From Elusimicrobiota bacterium (GTDB lineage: Bacteria > Elusimicrobiota > Elusimicrobia > Elusimicrobiales > Elusimicrobiaceae): 45,602 nucleotides of DNA. The stretch is taken from contig JAEWSL010000070.1 in NCBI GenBank assembly GCA_023398295.1, positions 1 through 45,602 on the forward strand, read 5' to 3'. The position numbers and the translations under genes are program-made. The notes beneath the pieces are model-generated. The model was not told the origin of the DNA. It saw only the letters and a list, made by a program, of their open reading frames with translations, and did no database searches. Below are positions 1 to 8,653 of this stretch, in pieces (the stretch's first letter is position 1; every line of letters starts with the position of its first letter).

Positions 1-382
1 TCGTTTATACTTTGTCGCTTTTGCAACTCGGATATACCGCTGCGCTTTGCTCCGCTCCCTGATATACCTCGTTGCAGGCTCCTCGTATAAACAAAAAATC
101 CTTTGAAAAAATATATTACCCGCTTAAACTACAGATACTTTCGCTTCGGCTGCTTGTCTTGCCGCAAAATATTTGCAAAAAATCTTTTTTCTTTGGCTTT
201 TTTGTTTATGCTTCGTTACTTATTTTAATGGGCGGTTTTTTGGGGTTTAACTGTTTTTTGGTATAATAGCCTTTATACAAAACTCTCACGGCGGAAATGT
301 TGCAAGTTTATCAATAAGAGTGTCCCAAAAGGACAAATTTACAAAAAGATTTACAAAAAACAAGATAAGGAGATTTACCAAA
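1..382. other. Intergenic stretch with palindromic element and weak promoter
   Basis: No convincing gene lies here; the open frame at 72-266 has no ribosome binding site and no recognisable protein character. Positions 3-10 (GTTTATAC) and 85-92 (GTATAAAC) are inverted repeats. Inside them GCAAC (23-27) pairs with GTTGC (71-75), and GATATACC occurs twice (31-38, 61-68), so 1-92 looks like a hairpin-type intergenic repeat whose left side may continue beyond the window. A TATAAT box at 262-267, with a poor TTGGGG at 240-245 spaced 16 bases, could be the promoter of the methyltransferase at 383. Confidence 0.45.
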
Positions 383-1129
383 ATGGATATTCCCAGAATA
401 TTTAATATTACCGAAAGCGCTCACCGCATACATAATCCTTTTACTCCTGAAAAGTATGCCGCCTTAGGCGCGGCTTTGCGTATGAAAAAGGGCGCGCGCG
501 TTTTAGATCTTGGCAGCGGCTCGGGGGAGATGCTTTGCACCTGGGCGCGAGATTATGGTATCGTCGGCACGGGCGTTGACATGAGCGGGCTATTTACCGA
601 GCAGGCAAAACTGCGCGCTGCGGAACTTGGCGTAGAAGATAAAGTCAATTTTATTCATGGTGACGCGGCGGGTTTTGTTTCCAAAGAGAAGGTTGACGTT
701 GCGGCCTGCGTCGGCGCTACTTGGATTGGCGGCGGGGTAGCAGGCACTATTGACCTTCTTGTCAAAAGCCTGCGCAAGGGAGGTATTATCCTTATCGGCG
801 AGCCTTATTGGAGGCAGCTGCCTGCGACGGAAGACACTGCAAAAAAGTGTCTTGCCGCCTCAATTTCTGAATTTCTTACCCTTCCTGAACTTATCTCTTC
901 TTTTGGCGATATTGGCTATGATGTTGTTGAAATGGTATTAGCCAATCAAGACGGCTGGGACAGATACGAGGCGGCAAAATGGCTTACCATGCGCTTGTGG
1001 CTTGAGGCCAATCCCGACGACGAGCTGGCCAAAGAAGTTCGGGAGCAGCTTACTTCGGAGCCAAAACGCCACGCCGCTTACACGCGCGAGTATTTGGGTT
1101 GGGGCGTATTTGCGCTTATGCCTCGCTGA
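383..1129 (+). CDS. SAM-dependent methyltransferase
   Basis: A class I (Rossmann-fold) methyltransferase of about 248 residues. The SAM-binding loop is plain: VLDLGSGSGEML near residues 40-50, followed by an acidic residue ending strand 2 (GVDMSG) and a later VDVAACVGATW segment. The C-terminal half has GGIILIGEPYW, as in ubiE/Methyltransf_11-type enzymes acting on small molecules. The open frame extends upstream to 320, but AAGGAG at 367-372 sits 10 bases before the ATG at 383, so I chose that start. It appears to be a single gene; the next gene starts 69 bases downstream. The substrate cannot be told from sequence. Confidence 0.82.
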   Translation: MDIPRIFNITESAHRIHNPFTPEKYAALGAALRMKKGARVLDLGSGSGEMLCTWARDYGIVGTGVDMSGLFTEQAKLRAAELGVEDKVNFIHGDAAGFVSKEKVDVAACVGATWIGGGVAGTIDLLVKSLRKGGIILIGEPYWRQLPATEDTAKKCLAASISEFLTLPELISSFGDIGYDVVEMVLANQDGWDRYEAAKWLTMRLWLEANPDDELAKEVREQLTSEPKRHAAYTREYLGWGVFALMPR

Positions 1130-1197
1130 GAGGAGTTTGCTTAGGGCGCAAGGCGCAAAAAGAGTATCGTTAAAATATATTTTCAGAGAGGTGATAT

Positions 1198-1866
1198 ATG
1201 CCCCTGTTTATCGGGAACTTAAAAAGAGATTTTTGGGTATTGCTTATCTTGTCAATATCTTTGGGCGCGGCAAATCATTGTTTTGCGTATCTTTTACCGT
1301 TTACAAATCTCATCGCGCGCATATGGGGGATACTCTTTGCCTGGATATGCATTATAGTGTGCGCGGGAATTTTCTTCAAAGGTAAAAAGGAATATATATT
1401 TTCTTTATTTAGAAGATATTGGTATGCTCCGCTGTTTTTTTGCCTTTTAACGGCTTTGTTTTCAATTATCTGGAACGTTTCTATCAAACTTTTTGAACCC
1501 TTAGCAGCGTCGCCATTTTTGCTTTTCGGCTTTTCTTTGTTGCGGTCAATAATAGATACGGCGTTTTATCTGGCGCTGGCGGCGGCTATAGCAAATGAGG
1601 TTTCTTACTTTAGAGGGCTTTTAATTTTCATAAAAAGTTATAAGACTGTTTTTGCATATATAATTATTGTTTGTCCGATATATTCTTTTTATAATGCTTT
1701 ACTAAACATACTGTTAAACAGCACATTAGGCTTAATAATATTGGATATAGTATTTTCTTTTTTTATATTTTACATCGTACCGTCGTATTTTATATTTAGC
1801 GCCGCAAATGTTAAAGAGATCTTTTGCGAAGATAATAAACCCGCAATGCCTTTGGAAAATAAGTAA
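1198..1866 (+). CDS. Hypothetical multi-pass inner-membrane protein
   Basis: 222 residues, largely hydrophobic, with about five or six predicted membrane segments (for example residues 13-33, 40-60, 77-97, 105-135, 150-170 and 175-200) and a short charged tail. The RBS-like GAGAGGTGAT lies just before the ATG. No catalytic motif or family signature is visible; the layout resembles small YIP1/DUF-type integral membrane proteins, but this is only a shape comparison. A bidirectional terminator follows 55 bases after the stop. It may be co-transcribed with the methyltransferase upstream. Confidence 0.7.
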   Translation: MPLFIGNLKRDFWVLLILSISLGAANHCFAYLLPFTNLIARIWGILFAWICIIVCAGIFFKGKKEYIFSLFRRYWYAPLFFCLLTALFSIIWNVSIKLFEPLAASPFLLFGFSLLRSIIDTAFYLALAAAIANEVSYFRGLLIFIKSYKTVFAYIIIVCPIYSFYNALLNILLNSTLGLIILDIVFSFFIFYIVPSYFIFSAANVKEIFCEDNKPAMPLENK

Positions 1867-1920
1867 ACAGGTACGATGACGGCCTTACGGAACTGATTGT
1901 AAAGATATTTTAGAATGATA

Positions 1921-1954
1921 AAAACTGCCGCGATATTTTGTCGCGGCAGTTTTT
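1921..1954. terminator. Bidirectional intrinsic terminator
   Basis: A perfect 13-base stem (AAAACTGCCGCGA at 1921-1933 with its complement from 1941) and a 7-base loop, flanked by A- and T-runs on the two sides. It lies between the convergent genes ending at 1866 and 1977, so it can serve both. Confidence 0.9.
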
Positions 1955-1976
1955 GTTTCATCAAAGCGAGAAAATA

Positions 1977-2789
1977 TTATTTCTTTTTTGCGGCATGCTC
2001 CGGAAACAAAAGCGTTACCGTCAGACGGACGCCCAGCTTATTGCTGCCCAGCAGTTGCGAGTCATAAGTAAGCATACCGGAAAGATTTACTTTATGTTTT
2101 AATACCGTAAATAAATTGCTTACGCCCAGCTCAAAGGGCAGCGCGGTCCATTTGCTTTGCTTCCAGTCGTAAGTGCTCTCCAGGGTGGCGTTTAAGGTAA
2201 GCCCGCCGCGCAGCGTGTAGGCGCCGAAAGGTTTTATGTATGTCTGCGATATGTCGGAGCGGTCTTTGTGTCCGGCAAAAGACCAAATATGGTTCATCAA
2301 AAGCCCTATGGTCCACGGGCCGCGCTGGGTAAGCGCAACGGCGGTCGGCCCTGCGCCCCATTTTTCCGCGCCGAGCAGGGACTCGCTTGCCGTCGGTATA
2401 TAGAATATCGGCCCCACGCCCCATATTATGCCGTGCTCGGGAGTTTTTGGCGTAAAGAAAAAGCTTTGCTGCAAGTCGCTTATGCCGCTCTGCGACGTCC
2501 TGCCGATGATATTATGCTGGTTTACGTAGGCTATTATAGTGCGAGATACCAAATTAAAGTCATCGTTAAACGGCAAAGGGATAACGGGCTGCAAGCGCAT
2601 TGTATAAACGGTTCCGTCATGCTCGGGGCCCACGTCCCAGTTATAGTTATTTTGCAGCGGCACGTTTATTAAACTTGCCACGGGATTTTGCAGCGTTTTT
2701 GCCAAATCCTCGTTTGACATATTTTCAGCCGCTGGAGCGCAAGTTGGGAAGGCCAAAAGCAAAGCGGCAATTAAAGTTTTTATTTTCAT
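1977..2789 (-). CDS. Outer-membrane beta-barrel, transporter-like (phenol-degradation MetA-pathway type)
   Basis: 270 residues. A clear signal peptide (MKIKTLIAALLLAFPTCAPA) precedes a mature protein of alternating beta-strand character. It contains VASLINVPLQNNYNWD, YTMRLQPVIPLPFNDDFNLVSRTIIAYVNQ and IIWGVGPIFYIPTAS, which are typical of the small barrel family often annotated as 'transporter' or MetA-pathway of phenol degradation. Repeated GVGP/GAGP and Trp/Tyr-rich strand ends support a porin-like barrel. AAAGGAGA stands 5 bases before the ATG. The ligand is unknown; the phenol name reflects family history only. Confidence 0.75.
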   Translation of the reverse strand: MKIKTLIAALLLAFPTCAPAAENMSNEDLAKTLQNPVASLINVPLQNNYNWDVGPEHDGTVYTMRLQPVIPLPFNDDFNLVSRTIIAYVNQHNIIGRTSQSGISDLQQSFFFTPKTPEHGIIWGVGPIFYIPTASESLLGAEKWGAGPTAVALTQRGPWTIGLLMNHIWSFAGHKDRSDISQTYIKPFGAYTLRGGLTLNATLESTYDWKQSKWTALPFELGVSNLFTVLKHKVNLSGMLTYDSQLLGSNKLGVRLTVTLLFPEHAAKKK

Positions 2790-3001
2790 AAAAATCTCCT
2801 TTAAGTTTAACTTATAGTCAAATTATATCTTAAAAATATGCGCGCGGGACATTTTTTTAGTACGGAAGCGACGCGCTTTAATCAAACAAAAATATTTAAA
2901 AAATTTAACATTCATAAAAAGTTATATAATCCTTTAAGATATTTATTAGTATAATATAATTATAGTAATTAAACTATTTTATATAAGAGAAAGGAGAGAA
3001 T
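2790..3001. promoter_or_regulatory. AT-rich divergent intergenic region
   Basis: This separates the divergent barrel gene and the orphan nuclease-like gene. It is strongly AT-rich on the right-hand side, with two overlapping TATAAT boxes at 2950-2955 and 2955-2960 but no good -35 hexamer. AAAGGAGAG immediately precedes the ATG at 3002. The composition shift begins here rather than at the gene start. Confidence 0.4.
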
Positions 3002-3646
3002 ATGCAAAAAAATAATGTTATAGAGGACTTGATAAAAAAAGCCTTAAATAAGTTGTCTGATGCGTATCAAGGAAAGGGGAATATTATATTTCCGAAGATT
3101 AATGATTCCAAGACCAATAAGAAAAAGAAACGTGTTTGCGAGCAAGAAGCTAAAATACTCTTTATTAAAGAGCTAGAGCGTAATAATATTTGTTACTCCG
3201 TGGAAGCACCTACTGAAAGATCTTATCGTTTTTCCAGGAATGGTAACAAGATAGATCCTATTATAGATGAAAATAATATAAAAAATGCCGCTAGTATTGA
3301 TGTTTGTATTCATGATAAAAAAACTGAAAGGAAAGAATGTCTAATAGAGTTTAAGGCTAAGACAAGCGACTTCCATTGCATTACTAAAGACTTTCTAAAA
3401 CTTTTGCATGATCAAGATGCAGAAACAAATTACTTTGTACAAGTTGTTGAGACCAAGGATGAAAATACCTTTCCTGCTATTGAGAAAAAATATAAAGAAG
3501 CTTTAGAATATCTAAGAGATGTTTATAAAAAAGAGAAGCAAAAAAGCTGCTTAAAGATTTTTCTTTATTGTATCAATAATAAAATTGGGAAAAACTTGAG
3601 TATTTTTTTTGTTGATGCCGAGGGAAAGCTTTCTTCACAAGACTAA
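3002..3646 (+). CDS. AT-rich orphan protein with PD-(D/E)XK nuclease-like signature
   Basis: 214 residues with a strong RBS (AAAGGAGAG). I do not recognise a named family. The arrangement matches the PD-(D/E)XK fold: a helix with acidic residues (EQEAKILFIKELE, E47/E49), then after about 50 residues SID (D100) at the end of a strand, then ECLIEFKAK containing E116-x-K118, the classical ExK pair. Downstream are further helix and strand segments (YFVQVVET, CLKIFLYCI). The gene uses AAT, ATA, AGA and AAA codons far more than its neighbours, suggesting recent acquisition. No methylase, helicase or antitoxin partner is adjacent. It may be a restriction-type or other defence nuclease, but the activity is inference. 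Confidence 0.6.
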   Translation: MQKNNVIEDLIKKALNKLSDAYQGKGNIIFPKINDSKTNKKKKRVCEQEAKILFIKELERNNICYSVEAPTERSYRFSRNGNKIDPIIDENNIKNAASIDVCIHDKKTERKECLIEFKAKTSDFHCITKDFLKLLHDQDAETNYFVQVVETKDENTFPAIEKKYKEALEYLRDVYKKEKQKSCLKIFLYCINNKIGKNLSIFFVDAEGKLSSQD

Positions 3647-3871
3647 AGTTAGGTTGCCTTTCTGACTTTTCCGTTTGCGGGTTTTAGGACCCGTCCCTTT
3701 CTATCTTAAAATTATCCTTTGGCAAGTTGGATATTCCGGTGCGGCGGCTTTATAAAAGGGATAATTTTATGTAGAATTTAATCAGGCGCTATCCTTGCAA
3801 AGCTTAACGCAAAACAAAAATAGAAATATTTGTATAAACTAATTATAAGCAAGCTTAAAAAGGGGTTTGTG
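3647..3871. repeat. Intergenic region with inverted repeat and partial copy of the element at 23-44
   Basis: AAAATTATCC (3708-3717) and GGATAATTTT (3759-3768) form a perfect 10-base inverted repeat around a 41-base loop. The loop holds 3722-3743, which matches 23-44 at 18 of 22 positions (shared core GGATAT-CCG-TGCG). A smaller GGGT...ACCC hairpin lies near 3679-3692. No promoter could be assigned with confidence for the gene at 3872; AAAAGGGG is its likely RBS. Confidence 0.5.
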
Positions 3872-4804
3872 ATGAAAAAAGTTCTCTTATTTTTCGTATG
3901 TTCTTTGCTTTGTTTTCCCGCCTTTGCCCAAGACACCGCCGTCACACAGCTTAGCCAAAGCGCGCAAAAAAGCGGCGAGGCGCAAAAAACAACTTCCGCC
4001 GATGCGGCCAAAGGTTTAACAAACGCGGCGTTTGCTGACAATCAAAATAATTTATGCCTCTGCAAAGCCAAGGGGCAAAAAGCTTTTGCCTGCCAGTGCA
4101 ATAATCCTCTTGCAATTTCAGACAAAGAAAAAGATTATCAGAAATATAAAACTTCCGCCGAGCAAGACTTATCGGCCGCTACGGCAGATACTCTTAAAGC
4201 AACCGATTTGATAGATGAGCATCCCCAAACAGCCTCCCACATCAAACCCGAAGAATGGCAGGAGCGCAATGCCCAGCATAAGCTTGCAAACGATCCTTTT
4301 GCCGTAATGCAGGAAAGTGCGGGAGAGGTTTATGTATCTTCCCAAACCGGCGAGGGCCTCGGCCAAACCGTTGTTAACGAAAAAGCCGCTCGGGCTAACG
4401 CTTTTGTGCTGGAAACGTCAAATTATTGGACGCAGGAACACGCCGTTCAAAGCGAGATTGCCGCCGCCCAAAAAGCCGCCTCTTCAAGCAGCGACGGCAG
4501 CTCTTTAGAAGATATATTAGGCGGTCTGTTTTTAGGTTCGTCTTTAGGCATAATTTCAGGCGGCGGCGCGGCTTCGGCGGCGCAAAATATTATAAGCGGC
4601 GCGGTAAGCGCGACGCTTAACGAAGGCAAAAGTTCTTCTTCCGACGGGAATAATCACGATAAACTATCCTGCGCTTACGCAAGCCAATATCCCGACGTAT
4701 GCCGCCGCTGCATGCTGGCAGACGGCTGCCCCGCCCACAGGATTGTATTTAGGACAAACCCCGTTATGATAAACGGCCGCGCGCTAAGATGCGGCTGCGA
4801 GTAA
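3872..4804 (+). CDS. Secreted cysteine-rich hypothetical protein
   Basis: 310 residues from the ATG at 3872, chosen because an AAAAGGGG element precedes it and a signal peptide starts there (MKKVLLFFVCSLLCFPAFA, cleavage after A19). The mature protein is Ala/Gln/Ser-rich. It has an early Cys cluster (CLCKAKGQKAFACQC), a central glycine-rich hydrophobic stretch (ILGGLFLGSSLGIISGGG) and a C-terminal Cys-rich tail (CAYASQYPDVCRRCM, DGCPAH, CGCE). The cysteines suggest disulfides or metal binding in the periplasm or at the surface. No family recognised. The lipoprotein at 4840 follows 35 bases later and is probably in the same transcript. Confidence 0.65.
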   Translation: MKKVLLFFVCSLLCFPAFAQDTAVTQLSQSAQKSGEAQKTTSADAAKGLTNAAFADNQNNLCLCKAKGQKAFACQCNNPLAISDKEKDYQKYKTSAEQDLSAATADTLKATDLIDEHPQTASHIKPEEWQERNAQHKLANDPFAVMQESAGEVYVSSQTGEGLGQTVVNEKAARANAFVLETSNYWTQEHAVQSEIAAAQKAASSSSDGSSLEDILGGLFLGSSLGIISGGGAASAAQNIISGAVSATLNEGKSSSSDGNNHDKLSCAYASQYPDVCRRCMLADGCPAHRIVFRTNPVMINGRALRCGCE

Positions 4805-4839
4805 GCAATTATAAATAAGCAAAAATAAGGAGAGTAAAG

Positions 4840-5856
4840 ATGAAAAACATTTTATTTATTCTGGTTTCCGCCGTTTTTTTAGGGGGATGCGCGGCCCACT
4901 CGGTCAATATTAACAGCGCAAAAACGCCGATAATACCGGAAGTTAAAAATCCCGTATCGGTAAATTACAGCTTTACCGCCGCTTCCAATGCGCATACGGC
5001 AGGTTCCGTCCTTGCCGATAAATATAAAGCGGAAAAAGCCCCCAATGCCTATATGCGCGAGTCTTATCCCCCCGACTATATTTTGCGTTTTGACATTTAT
5101 TCCTATAATAAAACAACGGCCGGTTTCGGCTGTTTTCCCGCTATTATCACTTTGGGCATTATCCCCTGTAAAACAGGGACTTATTACGAGGAAATACACC
5201 CCGTCTTAGTCAACAATAAAACTAAGCAAGAGACGGCGCTTCCCGTGCAGATGATAAGCGGCAATCAATGGCTGGGCTGGTTTGCGGCTTTGGGGGCGGC
5301 CTTTTCGCCTAACGTTTATGTCGGCGGGCACGTCACCAGTTCTTATTTGCAGGACACCTATAAATACGCGGCGGCCGTGGTTTACGACGGCTACGGCGAC
5401 GCTCGGGAAATAAAATCCAAAATGGCGGAAATTAAGGCCGCCCCCAAAGTATCTTCAGAGGACGCGGACTTCTTTGCAAAATACGCCGTTTCGTTTGAGG
5501 ATTTTACCGATGTCAAAAATAAAGCGTCTGCTTTGAACGCCTGCCAGGCTATGCATAATATCCTTTTTGAAAATAAGAACAAGCCTTTGTCAAAGGACGC
5601 AAAAGCCTATTGGTCGGGGCTTGATTATTATAAAAGCAACTGCCTGCAAAAGGATTTATACAGGGACGATCCGCGCCTTGGCATGACAAGAGAGGTTTTA
5701 ATTAAAATCGTCGGGGAGCCTGCCCAAACCTATAAACAAAACGACGATACCGAAATTTTGACTTACGAGCGCGTCTTTGACACGGGGCAGGATAAAACCG
5801 TAACTTCTTTGGTAACCTTCAGGCTTGATAAAGGCATAGTATCGGAAGTAAAATAA
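4840..5856 (+). CDS. Lipoprotein with C-terminal BamE/SmpA-like domain
   Basis: 338 residues. The lipoprotein signal MKNILFILVSAVFLGGC has its lipidation Cys at 17, so the protein is membrane-anchored in the periplasm. Residues 277-338 (DPRLGMTREVLIKIVGEP then TYERVFDTG and VTFRLDKGIVSEVK) follow the pattern of the small BamE/SmpA/OmlA fold: an 'LGMT...V...GEP' helix and three strands. The middle part (about 40-200) carries hydrophobic segments (GFGCFPAIITLGIIPC) and is unassigned. RBS AAGGAG. It is probably transcribed with the secreted Cys-rich protein upstream and ends in a strong terminator. A role in envelope assembly is plausible but inferred from the C-terminal domain only. Confidence 0.68.
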   Translation: MKNILFILVSAVFLGGCAAHSVNINSAKTPIIPEVKNPVSVNYSFTAASNAHTAGSVLADKYKAEKAPNAYMRESYPPDYILRFDIYSYNKTTAGFGCFPAIITLGIIPCKTGTYYEEIHPVLVNNKTKQETALPVQMISGNQWLGWFAALGAAFSPNVYVGGHVTSSYLQDTYKYAAAVVYDGYGDAREIKSKMAEIKAAPKVSSEDADFFAKYAVSFEDFTDVKNKASALNACQAMHNILFENKNKPLSKDAKAYWSGLDYYKSNCLQKDLYRDDPRLGMTREVLIKIVGEPAQTYKQNDDTEILTYERVFDTGQDKTVTSLVTFRLDKGIVSEVK

Positions 5857-5892
5857 AAACCAAAGAGCTGGTTTTGTTTATAAAGTTTTATA

Positions 5893-5931
5893 AAAAAATT
5901 CCCTAAAAAATAATTTTTTAGGGAATTTTTT
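5893..5931. terminator. Bidirectional intrinsic terminator
   Basis: Perfect 18-base arms (5893-5910 and 5914-5931) with a 3-base loop and a TTCCCTA core flanked by A and T runs. It lies between the convergent genes ending at 5856 and 5985. Confidence 0.9.
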
Positions 5932-5984
5932 GCTTCCGTCAAAAAACTGCAAATTACTCAAGCAAGTTGCTAAATTTACTAAAA

Positions 5985-7091
5985 CTACTTAAACTGCTGT
6001 GTTATATCGGCTATAACTTCCTGCGGACCGTAAACGGGCAGCCTTTTTATTTTACCGTCAGCAAGAGGCAGGGCTTTTAAGTCTATCTTAAGCAGGTTTA
6101 GGTTGCCGTAAGTATGGTAATACCAAACTCTGTTTGTTAAATCTCTGAAAGAAGTCCATTGCGTGCTTTCGGAGGATATTACATTGCCTTTATCGTCTTT
6201 ATCCACCGCCATGCCCATTACTATATCAACGCTGTTTGCTATATGTTGCGCAAGGTTAAGCAAAGCGGGCTGATTTTCAACGGGATCGGCAAAATGTATC
6301 TGCACGGCAAGGCGCACAAAGCGGCTTGGCGGCGTCAAATCGCCCGGCAGGCCGAACATTCCGCTTCCATGGCCGGTTGGCTGCAACAGGGCCGAGCCGA
6401 AAGTCATCGCCGGCGCTTCGCTGTTTTTGAAATAGGTAAAATTGCGCAGATTATTAAGCATGTACGGGAAGTTGGGCGCGTTTGTAATAACGCCGACGGG
6501 ATTATCGTAGAGATTTAATTTACCGTCTTGGGCTTCTATTACCAAAGAATTACCGGCTGCGTCGTCAACCTCAAAGTGAAGCGGCGTTACCATTTTCATC
6601 TCGGGTATATATTGGCCGAACACTTTTACTTCGGCCAGTTTGGCTTTGACGTCGGCAACGTCTTTGCAATTGCCCAAAATCCATGCTATCAGCATGGAAT
6701 GCGCAAGGGCTTTTTTATGCTCGGAAGGTTTTACTTCGGGCCATTTGGTATTTGCTTCAAACCAAAGACCGCTGACGGCAAGGCCTACTTCGTTCATACC
6801 GTCGGCCATAATATTATCCTGATTAAAAGAGGACACGCCCAAATATTTATAAGCGGTTTTCCAGCTTAAGCCCGCTTTATCTTTTTCGGGGGAAGGGCTT
6901 GTAATCTCTGTCCCTTTTGGAACGGCCGTTAAAGTGTAGGGCACGTTATAGCCAAACTCCATGGTGCGCGCGCTGATTATAGTGCCGTCCTGCGCTTTTA
7001 CCATAAAAGTGCTGCAGGCAAATGTTGCAGGCGCGGCAAGAACAAGCGTCAGAAGCGCCGCCGTCGCCGCGTAAATATTTCTTATTTTCAT
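5985..7091 (-). CDS. Choloylglycine hydrolase family amidase (bile salt hydrolase / penicillin V acylase type)
   Basis: 368 residues. The signal peptide ends at TFA, immediately followed by C26, which would become the N-terminal nucleophile of an Ntn-hydrolase. CSTFMVKAQDGTIISARTMEFG contains the family's conserved Arg (R42) three residues before an acidic residue (E45, where Asp is usual). Further family landmarks are VITNAPNF (the T-N-x-P segment) and LPGDLTPPSRFVR with the conserved Arg. Members cleave linear amides such as conjugated bile salts, penicillin V or acyl-homoserine lactones; which applies here cannot be told. Export to the periplasm fits the Gram-negative branch of the family. 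RBS AAAGGGG. Likely monocistronic. Confidence 0.88.
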   Translation of the reverse strand: MKIRNIYAATAALLTLVLAAPATFACSTFMVKAQDGTIISARTMEFGYNVPYTLTAVPKGTEITSPSPEKDKAGLSWKTAYKYLGVSSFNQDNIMADGMNEVGLAVSGLWFEANTKWPEVKPSEHKKALAHSMLIAWILGNCKDVADVKAKLAEVKVFGQYIPEMKMVTPLHFEVDDAAGNSLVIEAQDGKLNLYDNPVGVITNAPNFPYMLNNLRNFTYFKNSEAPAMTFGSALLQPTGHGSGMFGLPGDLTPPSRFVRLAVQIHFADPVENQPALLNLAQHIANSVDIVMGMAVDKDDKGNVISSESTQWTSFRDLTNRVWYYHTYGNLNLLKIDLKALPLADGKIKRLPVYGPQEVIADITQQFK

Positions 7092-7218
7092 ATATAGAAC
7101 CCCTTTACTGTTTACCGTTGTTGTAAGCGAGTTTGCGATAAAAGAATTATACTAAAAACAAACCGCGCGCGGCGGCCTAAATATTTTACGTCGGGGGAAG
7201 CGTTTTGAAAATATAAAT

Positions 7219-8478
7219 TTATGTCGTTAAGCGGTATTTTGCGTTTATAAACAGCAGCAGCGCAACGGAAATAATAATTACCGGCCCGTGCGCTATAAGC
7301 AGCACTTTGGGCACGGGCAGTATTTCCATCAATAACGGCATTATAAAGAAGCTTGCGCCAAAGCCGCTTCTTAAGCAGGTGGAACTTAAGCCGAATAATT
7401 TTCCGCGCACTTTATCGGGCGAGCGTTGCAGATAAGTATTAAAAAACGTTTGGTAAGAGCCGTCGCCAAAACCCGCAAGACAAGCGGCCGCGCATATAAA
7501 CCAAAGCAGCTGCGTCTGGACGGTAAGTATCATGCCAAAGGACATAATAGCCGTGCAGGCAAGATATAAATTTTCCGCCTTAAGTTTTGCGGCAAAAGCC
7601 GATTTTGTAAGCCAAAAAATGCCTATTATATTGCCTGCGGCCCAAAAAACCTGTATAAGACCGTAAATAAAGAAAGGATTTTGCGGGTTTATCTCCTGCG
7701 AAAAAACGGGCCACCCCACATTATGCGATCCGCTTGCAAGCCCGTCTAAGGTTAAAATAAAAATCATAATTGCTATAACCTTAAAATCAGGCAGGGAAAA
7801 GACGTCTTTATAATCTTCGCGCATATTTTTGAAAAAGCCTTTTTTGGCAGGGTTTTTATTTTCAGAAGTTTGCTCTTGCGCTGTTTTAGTTTCTTCCGTC
7901 TTTATTTTCAGAAGAAGAATTATCAGCCCCGAACTTAAAAACGCCGCAGCGTTTATTATAAAAACCATATCGTAGCCGTTAAAAAGTTCTTTAACGAAAA
8001 TAGAAATTACGGCCGCAAGGGCTATAACTATATTCCTGCCTCCCATAAGGACGGAGTTTGCTTTTATGGTGGTGTCGGAATTTAGGATTACCGGCACGGC
8101 CGCGCTTAAAGCAATTTCCACCACGCTTGTAAATACGCCTATGGCAAACATGGCAAATATAAGGTAATATGGCACAATTTTATTTGGCAGAAAAATCATT
8201 ATAAAAATGCAGACGGCCAAAATAAAATCGGAGGAGAACATCAGCCTCTTCCTGTTCATCTTATCGGCCAGCTGGCCTATGTAAGGCGAAAACAGCATGC
8301 CTGAAAGCACCCTTATTCCAAGCAGCGCGCCCACCCACGCGGGGGAGCCCGTTATTTCCAAAACAAAGATATTTACGACTATCATATTAAGGAAAGTGCC
8401 AAAAGTGGCCGTAAGTCTGGCTATGGTCAGAATATAAAATTCTATCGGCAGGGGGGCGGGTTTTTCGGCGGGTGTCAT
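7219..8478 (-). CDS. MFS transporter (EntS-like MFS_3 type)
   Basis: 419 residues with about 12 hydrophobic segments arranged 6+6. They are split by a charged cytoplasmic loop (KIKTEETKTAQEQTSENKNP, about residues 193-225). The loop after helix 2 carries SPYIGQLADKMNRKRLMF, a good version of the MFS G-x-x-x-D-R-x-x-R/K motif. The closest style is the MFS_3 family that includes the enterobactin exporter EntS, so drug or siderophore efflux is possible. RBS AAGGA. It is transcribed in the same direction as the small secreted protein upstream, but a terminator at 8654-8690 separates the two. Confidence 0.85.
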   Translation of the reverse strand: MTPAEKPAPLPIEFYILTIARLTATFGTFLNMIVVNIFVLEITGSPAWVGALLGIRVLSGMLFSPYIGQLADKMNRKRLMFSSDFILAVCIFIMIFLPNKIVPYYLIFAMFAIGVFTSVVEIALSAAVPVILNSDTTIKANSVLMGGRNIVIALAAVISIFVKELFNGYDMVFIINAAAFLSSGLIILLLKIKTEETKTAQEQTSENKNPAKKGFFKNMREDYKDVFSLPDFKVIAIMIFILTLDGLASGSHNVGWPVFSQEINPQNPFFIYGLIQVFWAAGNIIGIFWLTKSAFAAKLKAENLYLACTAIMSFGMILTVQTQLLWFICAAACLAGFGDGSYQTFFNTYLQRSPDKVRGKLFGLSSTCLRSGFGASFFIMPLLMEILPVPKVLLIAHGPVIIISVALLLFINAKYRLTT

Positions 8479-8653
8479 TTTGTTTCCTTATACTGCGAAA
8501 GTTTTTAAGTTATTTATATTGCGCCGTGCGCAATAGGACTTTTTTACTTTCGCCGCTTGATTTAGAACAATGGATTTATTATATCAATGTTCTTCGGTTT
8601 TTAGCAATACAAATTTAGGCCCGCGCGCGTCGGGAAAATGAGTTGCGGGGCAA

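Noticed and set aside
72..266. 64-residue open frame at the window start
   Set aside because: No RBS, hydrophobic low-information translation and overlap with a palindromic element; not supported as a gene.
2131..2672. Frames of 97 and 134 residues overlapping the barrel gene
   Set aside because: Shadows of the barrel coding sequence; no RBS and arginine-rich translations.
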